Positions 32,569 to 43,400 of a stretch of DNA of 45,636 bases are shown in pieces. The number at the start of each line of letters is the position of its first letter. The stretch's first letter is position 1. The position numbers and the translations under genes are program-made. A model generated the notes under the pieces. That model saw only the letters and a list, made by a program, of their open reading frames with translations, had not been told where the DNA came from and did not search any database. The stretch is from Amycolatopsis sp. CA-126428 (lineage in GTDB: Bacteria; Actinomycetota; Actinomycetes; Mycobacteriales; Pseudonocardiaceae), in NCBI RefSeq assembly GCF_002904335.1, contig NZ_PPHF01000147.1, positions 1 through 45,636 on the forward strand, in the 5' to 3' direction.

Positions 32569-33867
32569 ATGACTGCAGAGGTCCCGATCTACGACATCGT
32601 CGGCGTGGGCTTCGGACCGTCGAACCTGGCCCTCGCGATCGCCCTCGCCGAGCACAACGCCGGTTCCGGTGAGCCGGTGACGGCGCACTTCCTCGAGCGG
32701 CAGCCGCGCTTCGGCTGGCACCGCGGGATGTTGATCGAGACCGCGACCATGCAGGTGTCGTTCCTCAAGGACCTGGTCACCATGCGGAACCCGACCAGCG
32801 AGTTCAGCTTCCTCAGCTACCTGCACGCCGCCGGGCGGCTGGTCGACTTCATCAACCACAAGAACCTCTTCCCGCTGCGGGTCGAGTTCCACGACTACTT
32901 CGAGTGGGCGGCCGCCAAGGTCGACGACGTCGTCTCCTACGGCACCGAGGTCGGCTCGGTGACACCGGTGTACGACGGGTCCGAAGTCGCGTACTTCGAC
33001 GTCCGGGCCTCGGACGGCTCCTGCCTGCGCGCCCGGAACCTGGTGATGGGCACGGGTCTGCGGCCGCAGCTGCCCGAGGGCGTCACCGCCGGGGCCCGGA
33101 TCTGGCACAACAGCGAACTGCTGTTCCGCGTGGACGCGCTGCGCGGTGCCGACCCGAAGCGGTTCGTCGTGGTCGGGGCCGGCCAGAGCGCGGCCGAGGT
33201 CGCCGCGTTGCTGCACGAAGAGTTCCCCCGCGCCGAGGTGTGCGCGGTGTTCGCCCGCTACGGCTACAGCCCGGCCGACGACAGCTCGTTCGCCAACCGC
33301 ATCTTCGACCCGGACGCCGTCGACCAGTTCTACCGCGCGGGCGAGCCGGTGAAGGACCGCCTGATGCGCTACCACGGCGCGACGAACTACTCCGCCGTCG
33401 ACGTCGACCTGATCGACGAGCTCTACCGGCGGGTCTACCGCGAGAAGGTGCTGGGCGTGGAACGGTTGCGGCTGTTCAACGTTTCGCGCCCGGTCGAGGT
33501 GACCGACAGCGGAACGGTGACGGTCGAGTCCCTGACGACGGGCGAGCGCACGGTCCTGGACGCCGACGCGGTCGTCTACGCCACGGGGTACCGGCCCGCG
33601 GACCCGACGCCGCTGCTCGGCGAGCTGGGCCCGCGGTGCCTGCGCGACGAGTCCGGGCGCCTGCGGGTGGAGCGCGACTACCGGCTGGCGACAGAATTCC
33701 CGCTGCGCGGCGGGATCTACCTGCAGGGCGGCACCGAGCACACGCACGGCATCACGTCGTCGCTGCTGTCGAACACCGCGGTGCGGGTGGGGGAGATCCT
33801 GCAGTCCGTCGTGGACCGCCGGGTGGTCGCGGAGCCGGCCGGGAAGTTCGCCGTCAGCGTGCGGTGA
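32569..33867 (+). CDS. L-ornithine N5-monooxygenase (CchB/SidA/PvdA-like)
   Basis: 432 residues from ATG 32569 with GAGGGAG upstream. FAD motif VGVGFGPSNLALA at the N-terminus (G12-x-G-x-G region), LKDLVTMRNPTSEFSFLSYL, NADPH motif VVGAGQSAAE (G203-x-G205), DDSSFANRIFDP and the C-terminal ATGYRP (338-343). The family hydroxylates the side-chain amine of ornithine (or lysine) using NADPH and O2; together with the formyltransferase and the NRPS, ornithine is expected. Its 3' end overlaps the convergent DinB gene by 14 bases. Confidence 0.95.
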   Translation: MTAEVPIYDIVGVGFGPSNLALAIALAEHNAGSGEPVTAHFLERQPRFGWHRGMLIETATMQVSFLKDLVTMRNPTSEFSFLSYLHAAGRLVDFINHKNLFPLRVEFHDYFEWAAAKVDDVVSYGTEVGSVTPVYDGSEVAYFDVRASDGSCLRARNLVMGTGLRPQLPEGVTAGARIWHNSELLFRVDALRGADPKRFVVVGAGQSAAEVAALLHEEFPRAEVCAVFARYGYSPADDSSFANRIFDPDAVDQFYRAGEPVKDRLMRYHGATNYSAVDVDLIDELYRRVYREKVLGVERLRLFNVSRPVEVTDSGTVTVESLTTGERTVLDADAVVYATGYRPADPTPLLGELGPRCLRDESGRLRVERDYRLATEFPLRGGIYLQGGTEHTHGITSSLLSNTAVRVGEILQSVVDRRVVAEPAGKFAVSVR

Positions 33868-34339
33868 GCTGTTCCCGCAGGATGTCGCCGTGGCCGGTGT
33901 GGCGGGCGAGCTCCTCGATCAGGAACAGGTAGACGAACCTGAGGGTGACCTCGCCGACGACCGGGTGCGTCCAGCGGTCGTCGAGCGAGAAACCCGCCGC
34001 GATCTCGCGGGAGCGCGCGCTGGTGCGTTCGTACTCGGCGATCACGTCGGCGACCGTTTCTTCGTCGGCGACCACGAAACTGGGGTCCCCGGGGGTCGAG
34101 GGCCCGTCGATCTCGGCCTCGTCGAGCCCGGCGATGAGCCACTGGAACCAGCGGCGCTCGGCGACGGCGGCGTGCTTCACCAGGGCGATCGGCGTGGTCA
34201 GGGACGGGACCAGCCGACGCCGGGCATCCGCTTCGGACAGCCCGCGCGCGTTCTCGACGAGCGCGAGGCGGCCGCGGTCGAGCATGGCCTCCAGCAGTTC
34301 GCGTTCGGGGCCGGTGGTCTTTTCGGGCAGCGCGTACAC
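33854..34339 (-). CDS. DinB-family (DUF664-type) putative metal-dependent protein
   Basis: 161 residues from GTG 34339. A four-helix-bundle DinB-like protein: PERELLEAMLDRGRLALVEN, LTTPIALVKHAAVAERRWFQ and FLIEELARHTGHGDILREQL provide three histidines in the usual metal-binding places. Family members include thiol-dependent transferases and hydrolases; the substrate is unknown. It stands inside the siderophore locus but has no obvious part in it. Its 3' end overlaps the monooxygenase gene on the other strand. Confidence 0.85.
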   Translation of the reverse strand: MYALPEKTTGPERELLEAMLDRGRLALVENARGLSEADARRRLVPSLTTPIALVKHAAVAERRWFQWLIAGLDEAEIDGPSTPGDPSFVVADEETVADVIAEYERTSARSREIAAGFSLDDRWTHPVVGEVTLRFVYLFLIEELARHTGHGDILREQLTAR

Positions 34340-34429
34340 GGCAGTCAGCTTCCTGGGTGGGGGAGTTTCGGCCGGATCGGTCCTCGGAGACGGTGGAGAC
34401 GGTGAGGAAGGCCGGGCCCCAGGATAGCG

Positions 34430-35233
34430 CTAGTGCACCGGCGCCGGGTGGTGACGGCTGATCGGGATCACCATCGGCGTCCCGCTCACCGGGTCCGGGG
34501 CGACCTGGCAACGGACGTCGAAGACCTCCTCGACCAGGTTCTCCGTGATCACCGACGCCGGCTCGCCGGAGGCCACCACGCGGCCCGCCTTCATCGCGAT
34601 CACGTGGTCGGCGTACCGGCACGCCTGGGGGAGGTCGTGCAGCACCATCACCACCGTGCGGCCCTCGGCGCGGTTGAGGTCGACGACCAGGTCGAGCACG
34701 TCGATCTGGTGGGCGAGATCGAGGTACGTCGTCGGCTCGTCGAGCAGCAGCACCGGCGTGCCCTGCGCGACCGCCATCGCGATCCACGCGCGCTGGCGCT
34801 GGCCGCCGGACAGCTCGTCCACCGGGCGGCCGGCGAGGTCCAGCAGCGAGGTGGCCTCCAGCGCCGCGCGGACCGCGTCTTCGTCCGATGTGGACCATTG
34901 GCGCCACCAGCTCTGGTGCGGGGCGCGGCCGCGGCCGACGAGGTCGGCCACCGTCATGCCCTCGGGCGCCACCGGGGACTGCGGCAGGATGCCCAGCTGC
35001 TGGGCGACCTGGCGGGTCGGCAGGTCGTGGATCGACCGGCCGTCCAGGTACACCCCGCCCGCCTTCGGCGTGAGCAGCCGGGCCAGCGTGCGCAGCAGCG
35101 TCGACTTGCCGCACGCGTTCGGCCCGACGATCGCGGTGATCTTCCCGCCCGGGATGTCGAGGTCGAGACCGTCGATGACGACCCGGTCGTCGTAGGCGAC
35201 GCGCAGGTCCTGCACGCGCAGGGACGGTGTCAT
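34430..35233 (-). CDS. Fe-siderophore ABC transporter ATP-binding protein (FecE type)
   Basis: 267 residues. Walker A GPNACGKST, Q-loop LPQSP, signature LSGGQRQRAWIA, Walker B LLLDEPTTYLDLAHQIDVLD, switch VLHDLPQACRYAD: the FecE/FepC subtype including the YLDxxHQ motif. It powers uptake of ferric siderophore through the two permeases upstream. Third gene of the importer operon, four bases after permease 2. No binding-protein gene is in the window. Confidence 0.95.
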   Translation of the reverse strand: MTPSLRVQDLRVAYDDRVVIDGLDLDIPGGKITAIVGPNACGKSTLLRTLARLLTPKAGGVYLDGRSIHDLPTRQVAQQLGILPQSPVAPEGMTVADLVGRGRAPHQSWWRQWSTSDEDAVRAALEATSLLDLAGRPVDELSGGQRQRAWIAMAVAQGTPVLLLDEPTTYLDLAHQIDVLDLVVDLNRAEGRTVVMVLHDLPQACRYADHVIAMKAGRVVASGEPASVITENLVEEVFDVRCQVAPDPVSGTPMVIPISRHHPAPVH

Positions 35234-35237
35234 CTGT

Positions 35238-36296
35238 TCAGCCTCCGGAGCCGGATCGGTTGGCCCTGGCCAGCAGCCAGAGCAGCAGCGGGGCGCCGAG
35301 CGCGCCGGTCACGATGCCGACCGGCAGCGGGGACGCCGTGAGGGTGCGGGCCAGGAGGTCGCTGCCCAGCACCACCACCGCGCCGGTGAGCGCGGACGCG
35401 ATGAGCGGCGGGGACGGCTGGCGCGCCAGGCGTTGCGCGATCTGCGGCGCGGTCAGCGCCACGAACGAGATCGGGCCCGCGGACGCCGTCGCGAAGGCGA
35501 CCAGCCCGGCGCCGGCCAGCAGCAGCCCCAGCCGGACCGGCTGCACCGGCGTGCCGAGCCCCGCGGCCACGTCGTCGCCGAGCTGCAGCGTGCGCATCCA
35601 CCGCGACAGGGCCAGCACGAGCGGCAGCAGCACCGCCAGCGCGCCGGCCAGCGGGACGACGTGCTCCCAGCCGCGGTTGGCGAGGTTGCCCACCAGCCAG
35701 CCGATCGACGCCTGGGCCTCGGTGATCTGCGCGCGGCTGAGCAGGTAGTCGGTCAGGCTGGTGCACATCGCGAAGATGCCGATGCCCACCAGGATGATCC
35801 GGTAGCCGGTGGTGCCGCGCCGCCACGCGAGGACGTACACGAGCAGGCCGGTCAGCAGCCCGCCCAGCAGGCCGAGCGTGGGGGTGCCGAGGCTGCCGCC
35901 GAAGCCGAAGGAGATCCCGGCGACGACGGCGGTGGCCGCGCCCGCGTTGATGCCGATCAGGTCCGGGCTCGCCAGCGGGTTGCGCGTGATGGTCTGGAAC
36001 ACCGCACCGGACGCACCGAACGCCAGCCCGGCCAGCAGCCCGGTCAGCGCCCGCGGCAGTCGCAGCTCCTGCACGATGTAGCCGGTGCCGCTGTCGCCCC
36101 CGCCGAACACGGCGGACAGGACGTCGGACACGCCGAGCGGGACGTCGCCGATCGTCATGCCCGCGCAGAACAACGCGAACGCCAGCACGGCGAGCACGAG
36201 CGAGACGGCGACCGGCCGGAGCCGTACCTGGCCGGACACCGCGGGTTTCCCGAGACGGAAGGTGACGCGGCCGCGCCGCACCTGCAGCAGGCTCAT
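35238..36296 (-). CDS. Fe-siderophore ABC transporter permease 2 (FecD/FepG type)
   Basis: 352 residues from ATG 36296, which overlaps the stop of permease 1 by one base (TGATG). About nine or ten membrane helices with the FecCD hallmarks LRLPRALTGLLAGLAFGASG, FQTITRNPLASPDLIGINAG, LGDDVAAGLGTPV, GPISFVALTAPQIAQRLA and GIVTGALGAPLLLWLL. Membrane channel for the ferric siderophore, working with permease 1 and the ATPase. Confidence 0.95.
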   Translation of the reverse strand: MSLLQVRRGRVTFRLGKPAVSGQVRLRPVAVSLVLAVLAFALFCAGMTIGDVPLGVSDVLSAVFGGGDSGTGYIVQELRLPRALTGLLAGLAFGASGAVFQTITRNPLASPDLIGINAGAATAVVAGISFGFGGSLGTPTLGLLGGLLTGLLVYVLAWRRGTTGYRIILVGIGIFAMCTSLTDYLLSRAQITEAQASIGWLVGNLANRGWEHVVPLAGALAVLLPLVLALSRWMRTLQLGDDVAAGLGTPVQPVRLGLLLAGAGLVAFATASAGPISFVALTAPQIAQRLARQPSPPLIASALTGAVVVLGSDLLARTLTASPLPVGIVTGALGAPLLLWLLARANRSGSGG

Positions 36297-37333
36297 CAGG
36301 CTTCCACCACCTTGCGGCGGCGGACCAGCCAGATGAAGAACGGCGCGCCGAGGAAGGCGACGATCACGCCGGCGCGGACCTCGCCGGGCCGGGCCATGAT
36401 CCGGCCGAGGATGTCCGCGGCGAGCAGCAGGGAGGGCGCGAGGACCGCGGTGTAGGGCAGCAGCCACCGGTGGTCCGGCCCGATGAGGAACCGCACGGCG
36501 TGCGGGACGATCAGGCCGAGGAACACGATCGGCCCCGCGACCGCGACGGAAGCGCCGGTCAGGAGCGTGATGGCCAGAGCGCCGCGCAGCCGCAGCGGGC
36601 CCAGCCGCCGCCCGAGCGCCACCGCGACGTCGTCGCCGAGCGCGAGGCTGTTCAGCGCGGGGCCGCTGGCGATCGCCAGCACCACGCCGGCGAGCAGGAA
36701 CGGCAGGACCCGCAGCAGCGATCCGCTGTCGACGCCGGCGAGCGAACCGGCCGACCAGAACCGGAAGCGGTTGAGCGCCACCGGGTCCGACAGCACCATC
36801 GCGCTGGTGAACGAGCCGAGCAGCGCCGTGACGGCGGCTCCGGCGAGGGCCAGCTTGACCGGGCTCGAGCCGCTGCGGCCCCGGGTGCCGAGGAAGTAGA
36901 CGACCGTGGTCGCGGCGAGCGCACCGGCGAAGGCGAACCAGATGTAGCCGTAGAGGGAGCTCACGCCGAGCACGGTGATGGAGAAGACGATGGCGAACGC
37001 GGCCCCGGCGCTGACGCCGAGCAGTCCCGGGTCGGCCAGGGGGTTGCGCGTCAACGCCTGCATGAGCGTGCCGGCCAGGCCGAGCGCGGCGCCCACCAGC
37101 ACGGCCAGGAGGGTGCGCGGCATCCGGACACTGTGGATGATCACGGCGTCGGCGGAGCCGTCGCCGTGCCACAGGACCTGCCAGACGGCGCCGACCGAGA
37201 TCTCCTTGGAGCCCAGCCAGACACTCAGCAGGCAGAGGAAAACCAGCACACCGAGAGCGGCCAGCAGACCGAGCGCGCGGCCCGTGTGTGGCGGGCGTCG
37301 CTCGAGAGCGATCCCTCCGGGGTCTGTTCGCAC
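36296..37333 (-). CDS. Fe-siderophore ABC transporter permease 1 (FecC type)
   Basis: 345 residues from GTG 37333 with GGAGG just upstream. FecCD hallmarks: VRMPRTLLAVLVGAALGLAG, MQALTRNPLADPGLLGVSAG, FWSAGSLAGVDSG, ALGDDVAVALGRRLG, GPIVFLGLIVPHAVRFLIG, VIVAFLGAPFFIWLVRRR. First gene of the importer operon; its start is 22 bases from an iron box, in a shared promoter region with the divergent NRPS. Confidence 0.95.
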   Translation of the reverse strand: MRTDPGGIALERRPPHTGRALGLLAALGVLVFLCLLSVWLGSKEISVGAVWQVLWHGDGSADAVIIHSVRMPRTLLAVLVGAALGLAGTLMQALTRNPLADPGLLGVSAGAAFAIVFSITVLGVSSLYGYIWFAFAGALAATTVVYFLGTRGRSGSSPVKLALAGAAVTALLGSFTSAMVLSDPVALNRFRFWSAGSLAGVDSGSLLRVLPFLLAGVVLAIASGPALNSLALGDDVAVALGRRLGPLRLRGALAITLLTGASVAVAGPIVFLGLIVPHAVRFLIGPDHRWLLPYTAVLAPSLLLAADILGRIMARPGEVRAGVIVAFLGAPFFIWLVRRRKVVEA

Positions 37334-37355
37334 CGCACCTCCGACTGGTACTGAT

Positions 37356-37419
37356 TTAGGTAAGGCTAACCGATGGTACAGGAGTGCATCCTCACCATCC
37401 GTTTGTTAGGGTCACCTAA
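37356..37419. promoter_or_regulatory. Two iron boxes between importer and NRPS genes
   Basis: TTAGGTAAGGCTAACCGAT at 37356-37374 (16 of 19 match the IdeR/DmdR consensus) and GTTTGTTAGGGTCACCTAA at 37401-37419 (14 of 19). One lies close to each of the divergent start codons (37333 and 37470). A nine-codon open frame at 37444-37473 (GTG, product MSSGRLVYR) ends by overlapping the NRPS start and may couple its translation. Confidence 0.85.
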
Positions 37420-37469
37420 GTTTGCACCCCGATCGGGGTGCCCGTGAGCAGCGGGAGGCTGGTCTACCG

Positions 37470-40400
37470 GTGAGCAACGGTGACGCTGTGCAGCAGCAGG
37501 TGTCGAGGCTCGGTTTCTGGCGTGACCGCCTCGCTTCGGCGCCGAAGGAGCTGCCGCTGCCGGTCGACCGGCCGTACCCGGTGGAGCCCGTCTTCGCCCG
37601 ACTGGACCGTCCGCTGCCCGCCGTCGACGAGCTGACCCTCCTCGCGGCCTTCACAGTGCTGTTGTCCCGGTATGCGGGAACGGTGGACGTCGTGCTCGGG
37701 ATCGGCGCGCTGGTGCCCCTCCGGGTGGATCTGGGTGGCTCGCCGGACTTCGGCGAAGTGGTTGCGCGCGTACGCGAGGCACGGGAAGAGGCGCTGGCCC
37801 ACCGGATTCCGTTCGGCGACCTGGTCGCCGCGCTGGAGCCCGAGCCGGGGCGCGGGGGATCGGTGCTGGTCAACGTCGGTTTCGGTGCCGAAACGGACCT
37901 GGGCCTGGACCTGAACCTGACCCGGGACGGCGCGGACTACCGCGCCGACGTCCTCGATGAATCCACTGTGGACCGGATGCTGGACCACCTCGGAAACCTG
38001 CTCGCCGATGCGCAGCATCTTCCACAGTGGCCGGTGGCCCGGCTGGATCTCATGACGGCACCGGAACTGCACCGGATTCTCGAGGACTGGAACGAGACGG
38101 ACCTCGGGGCGCCGCTGTCGACCCTGCCGGAGCTGTTCGCCGCCCGTGTCCGGGAGGCGCCGGACGCGGTCGCGCTCGTCTTCGAGGACCGGGAACTGTC
38201 CTACGCGGAGCTGGACGTGCGCGCGAACCGGCTCGCCCACATCCTCATCGAGCACGGCGCCGGGCCGGAACAGGTTGTCGCGCTCGCCGTGCCGCGCTCG
38301 ATCGAGATGATCGTCGCCGAGCTGGCCGTCCTCAAGGCCGGCGCCGCATACCTGCCGCTGGACCAGGATCACCCGGCCGAGCGGATCGCGTTCATGGTGT
38401 CCGACGCCCGCCCGGTTTGCGTGGTGACCACGCGCGATCTCGCCGACCGTTTCGACGGCGACGTCCTGCTGCTCGACGACATCTCGTGGGACCCGGCGAC
38501 GGACCCGGCCGCCGCGATCGTCCCGGCCAACGCCGCCTACGTCATCTACACTTCCGGCTCCACCGGGCGGCCCAAGGGCGTCGTGGTCTCCCACGCGGGT
38601 GTCGCGAAGCTCGTCGCGACGCAGTCCGAGCGGTTCGGCGTGGGCCCGCACAGCCGGGTGCTGCAGTTCGCGTCGCCCAGTTTCGACGTCGCGTTCTGGG
38701 ACCTGTGCCTCGGCCTGCTCTCCGGCGGCCGCTTGGTGATCGTCCCGGCCGAACGCCGGGTGCCCGGGCCCGAGCTGGCCGAGTACGCGCACGCCCACGG
38801 CGTCGACTTCATGATTCTCCCGCCCGCGCTGCTCGCGGAGTTCCCCGAGGACTGCGACCTGCCGCGGAACAGCGTCCTGCTCGCGGGCACCGAGCGCGTG
38901 TCGCCGGAGCTGGTCCGCCGCTGGGCGCCGGGGCGGCGGATGTTCAACGCCTACGGCCCGACCGAGGCCACGACCAACTCGACGCTCGGGCTCTGCGACC
39001 CGGAGATCGTCCCCGGCTCGGCCGTCCCGATCGGCGTGCCGGACCCCGGCACCCGGGCCTACGTCCTCGACGCGCACCTGGCCCCCGTCCCGGTCGGAGT
39101 GGTCGGCGAGCTGTACCTCGCCGGAAGCGGCCTGGCGCGCGGCTATCTCGGTCGGCCGGGGTTGACGGCGGAGCGGTTCATCGCCGACCCCTTCGGTTCC
39201 GGCGGACGCCTCTACCGGACCGGTGACCTGGTCAAGTGGCTGCCGGACGGCCGTCTCGTGTTCCTCGGCCGGGCCGACGACCAGGTCAAGATCCGCGGCT
39301 ACCGCATCGAACTCGGCGAAATCGAGTCGGTGCTCGCGGAACACCCGCGGGTCGGCCAGCCGGTCGTCGTCGCGCAGGACGGGCAACTGATCGCCTGCGC
39401 CGTGCCGGTGCCCGACCGGGACCGGACGGCCGAGCAGGGCCACGTCGACGAATGGCACGACGTCCACGAGGAGATGCTCGCCGGCTCCCACGGCATCGAA
39501 GAGAACTTCGCCGGCTGGAACTCCAGCTACGACGGCTCGGAGCTCCCCCTCGCCGAGATGCGGGAGTGGCACGCGGCGACGATCGACCGGATCCGCGCGC
39601 TGCGGCCGAAGCGGGTGCTGGAGATCGGCGTCGGCAGCGGCCTGATCCTCTCGCGGATCGCCCCGGACGCCGAGACCTACTGGGGCGTCGACCTTTCCGA
39701 GAGCGCGGTCGAGAACGTCCGGCGGGAGGTCGCCGCCATGCCCGAGCTGGCGGGCAAGGTCCATCTCGCCGCGCGGCCCGCTCACGACCTGGGCGCACTG
39801 CCGGACTTCGACACGGTGATCATCAACTCGGTCGCCCAGTACTTCCCGAGTGCGGACTACCTCGCCGAAGTCGTGAAAACCGCCGCCACGCGGCTGGCCC
39901 CGGGCGGGACGATCTTCCTCGGCGACCTCCGCAACCTGCGTTCGCTGCGGGCCTTCCGGACCGCCGTCGAGCTGCACCGCGGCCGGACCGACGTCGCCGC
40001 GGTGGACCAGGCGATCGCGCGGGACGGCGAGCTGGTCCTCGACCCGGACTTCTTCGCCGCCCTGGCCCGGGAACTCGACGGCTTCGGCGACGTCGACCTG
40101 TGGGTCAAGCGCGGCCAGGCGCACAACGAGCTGACCCGCCACCGCTACGACGTCGTCCTGCGGAAGGCCCCGCGGCCGGAAGCGGTCGAAGAACAGGTCG
40201 TCGCGTTCGGCGACCTCGGTGCGGTGGAACGGTTCCTGTCCGCCGAGACGCCGGAGAGGCTGCGCGTCACCGCGATCCCGGACGCGCGGCTGGCCGGCGA
40301 ACGGGCCGCGGTCCGCGCCCTGGACACCGGCGACGCCGAGGCGGCCCTGGCGGCGCTCGAGAGCCGGGACGGCGTCGACCCCGAAGCCCTGTACCGGCTC

Positions 40401-43400
40401 GGCGAGCGCGCCGGCTACCGCGTGGCCGTCACCTTGGCGGCCGTGGGCGGCGAGCTGGAAGCCGTCTTCACGAGGGGCGAAGACGGTTCCGCTTACCGGC
40501 CGGTGCGCCAGGCGGGCACGCCGGGGTCGTACGCCAACAACCCCGCGGCCCGGCGAGAGACCGGGGCGCTGGTGGCGTCGCTGCGCGCGCACGTCCGGGA
40601 CCGGCTGCCGCAGTACATGGTGCCTTCGGCGTTCGTGATCCTCGACAAGCTGCCGGTGCTCGCCTCCGGCAAGCTGGACCGCAAGGCCCTGCCCAGCCCC
40701 GAGCGGTTCACCGCCGGGCCCGGCCGGGCGCCGCGCAACCCCGTCGAGCAGCTGCTGTGCGAGATGTTCGCCGACGTCCTCGGGGTGCCGCAGGCCGGAC
40801 CGGACGACGACTTCTTCGCGCTCGGCGGGCACTCGCTGCTCGCCACCCGGCTGATCCAGCGCATCCGCGCGGCCGTCGGCGCCGAAGTGCCGGTGCGGGC
40901 GGTGTTCGACGCTCCGACGCCGGCCGCCCTCGCGGACCTCCTCGCCGGCGCCGTCACCGAGACCGAGCGGCGCCCGCTGGTGCGCGTCACCGACCGGCCG
41001 GAGCGGCTGCCGCTGTCGTTCGCGCAGCAGCGCCTGTGGTTCCTGCACGGGCTGGAAGGCGGCTCGGCGACCTACAACGTCCCGCTCGTCATGGAGCTGG
41101 CCGGCGAGCTCGACGTCGACGCGCTGCGGTCGGCGCTCGCCGACGTCCTGGGCCGGCACGAGGCACTGCGGACGGTCTTCCCGGTCGACGGCGGCGTGCC
41201 GTACCAGCGGGTGCTGCCCGAAGGAACGGTGGCGCTGACCGTCCGGGCAGTGTCCGATGTGGACACCGAGGTCGACGCGCTCGTGCGCGGCGTGTTCGAC
41301 CTCGGCGCCGGGGTGCCGGTGCGCGCGCAACTGCTGACCGCCGACCCGCGGCGGCACGTGCTGGTCCTGGTCGTGCACCACATCGCCGCCGACGGCTGGT
41401 CGCTGTCACCGCTGTGGCGGGACATCGCGGCGGCCTACCGCGCCCGCCTGCGCGGCGAAGCTCCCCCGTGGACGCCGCTGCCCGTGCAGTACGCGGACTA
41501 CACGCTCTGGCAACGCGAGCTCCTCGCCACCGAAGAGGCCGCCCAGCTCGGTTACTGGCGGGAGGCCCTCGACGGCCTGCCCGACCGGATCCCGCTGCCG
41601 CTCGACCGGCCGCACCCGCCGGCCTCCGCCCACCGCGGCGGGTTCTTCACCTTCACCTGGGACGCCGGGCTCCAAGCCGGGCTCGCCGACCTCGCCCGCG
41701 CGTGCGGGGCCAGCCCGTTCATGGTCGTGCACGCGGGCCTGGCGGCGCTGCTCACGCGGCTCGGCGCGGGCACCGACATCCCGATCGGCACCCCGATCGC
41801 CGGCCGCACCGACCCGGCCCTCGACGACCTCGTCGGGTTCTTCGTCAACACCCTGGTCCTGCGCGTGGACACCGGCGGCGACCCGTCGTTCCGCGACCTC
41901 GTGGCCCGGGTGCGCGAGCGCAGCCTCGACGCCTACGCCCACCAGGACGTCCCGTTCGAGCGGCTGGTCGAGGCGCTCAACCCGGCCCGGTCGCTGGCCC
42001 ACCACCCGCTGTTCCAGACCATGCTCGCCTGGCAGAACACCCCCGGCACCGGCGTCGCACTGCCCGGCCTGACCGTGACCGAGCGGCCCGTCGGCACCGG
42101 CACGGCCAAGTTCGACCTCTGGTTCTCCTTCACCGAGCGCGCCGACGGTCTGCACGGTCAGGCCGAGTTCAACGCCGAGGTGTTCGACCGGGCCACCGTG
42201 ACCGGCCTCCTCGACCGCCTGGAAACCCTGCTCCGCCAGGTCGCCGCCGCCCCGGACCGCCGCCTCGGCTCCCTCGACGTGCTCACCGCGGCCGAGCGCG
42301 ACGGCCTCGAACGGACCTGGTCGGGGGCCGTCGAGGACGTCCCGGCGGTCACCGTCCCCGAGTTGTTCGCGGCCCAGGTCGCGCGGACCCCCGACCACCC
42401 CGCGCTGGTGTTCGAGGACGAAGAGCTCACCTACGCCGAGCTTGACGCCGTCTCGAATCGTCTGGCCCGCGTGCTGGCCGCGCGGGGCGCCGGGCCGGAG
42501 CGCGTGGTCGCGCTGGCACTGCCCCGCTCGACGCACCTGGTCACGGCGATCCTCGCCGTGCTCAAGGCGGGCGCGGCCTACCTGCCGCTCGACCCCGGCT
42601 ACCCGGCCGACCGCATCGCGTTCATGCTCGAAGACGCCGACCCGGCGCTGGTGCTGGCCGTCGCGGACACCGCCGTCCCGGGCGCCCTGCTGCTCGACGA
42701 TCCGGACACCCTGGCCGGAGTTCCGGACGCGCCCCTGGAAGTCGTGCCGCGGCCGGAGAACCCGGCGTACGTCATCTACACCTCCGGCTCGACGGGCCGG
42801 CCGAAGGGCGTGGTCGTCCCGCACGCCGGGATCGTGAACCGGCTGCTGTGGATGCAGGCCGAGTACGGCCTCACCGCCGGCGACCGGGTGCTGCAGAAGA
42901 CGCCGTCCAGCTTCGACGTCTCGGTGTGGGAGTTCCTCTGGCCGCTGGTCACCGGCGCCACCGAGGTGCTCGCCCGGCCGGACGGGCACAAGGATCCCGC
43001 CCACCTCGCCCGGCTGATCCGCGACCGGGCCATCACGACCGTCCACTTCGTCCCGTCGATGCTCCAGGTCTTCCTCCAGGAGCCGGCGGCGGGGGAGTGC
43101 ACGAGCCTGCGCCGGGTGCTGTGCAGCGGCGAGGCCCTGCCCCCGGCCGCCGTCGCGCAGTTCGCGCAGGCCCTGGCCGCCGAACTGCACAACCTGTACG
43201 GCCCGACCGAAGCCTCGGTGGACGTCACGGCACATCGGACGTCCACTGAGGACACTTCCGTCCCCATCGGACGTCCGGTGTGGAACACCCGCACCTACGT
43301 CCTCGACGCCGCCCTGCGTCCGGTCCCGCCGGGCACCCCCGGCGAGCTGTACCTGGCCGGCGTCCAGCTCGCCCGCGGCTACCTCGGCCGGGCCGGGCTC

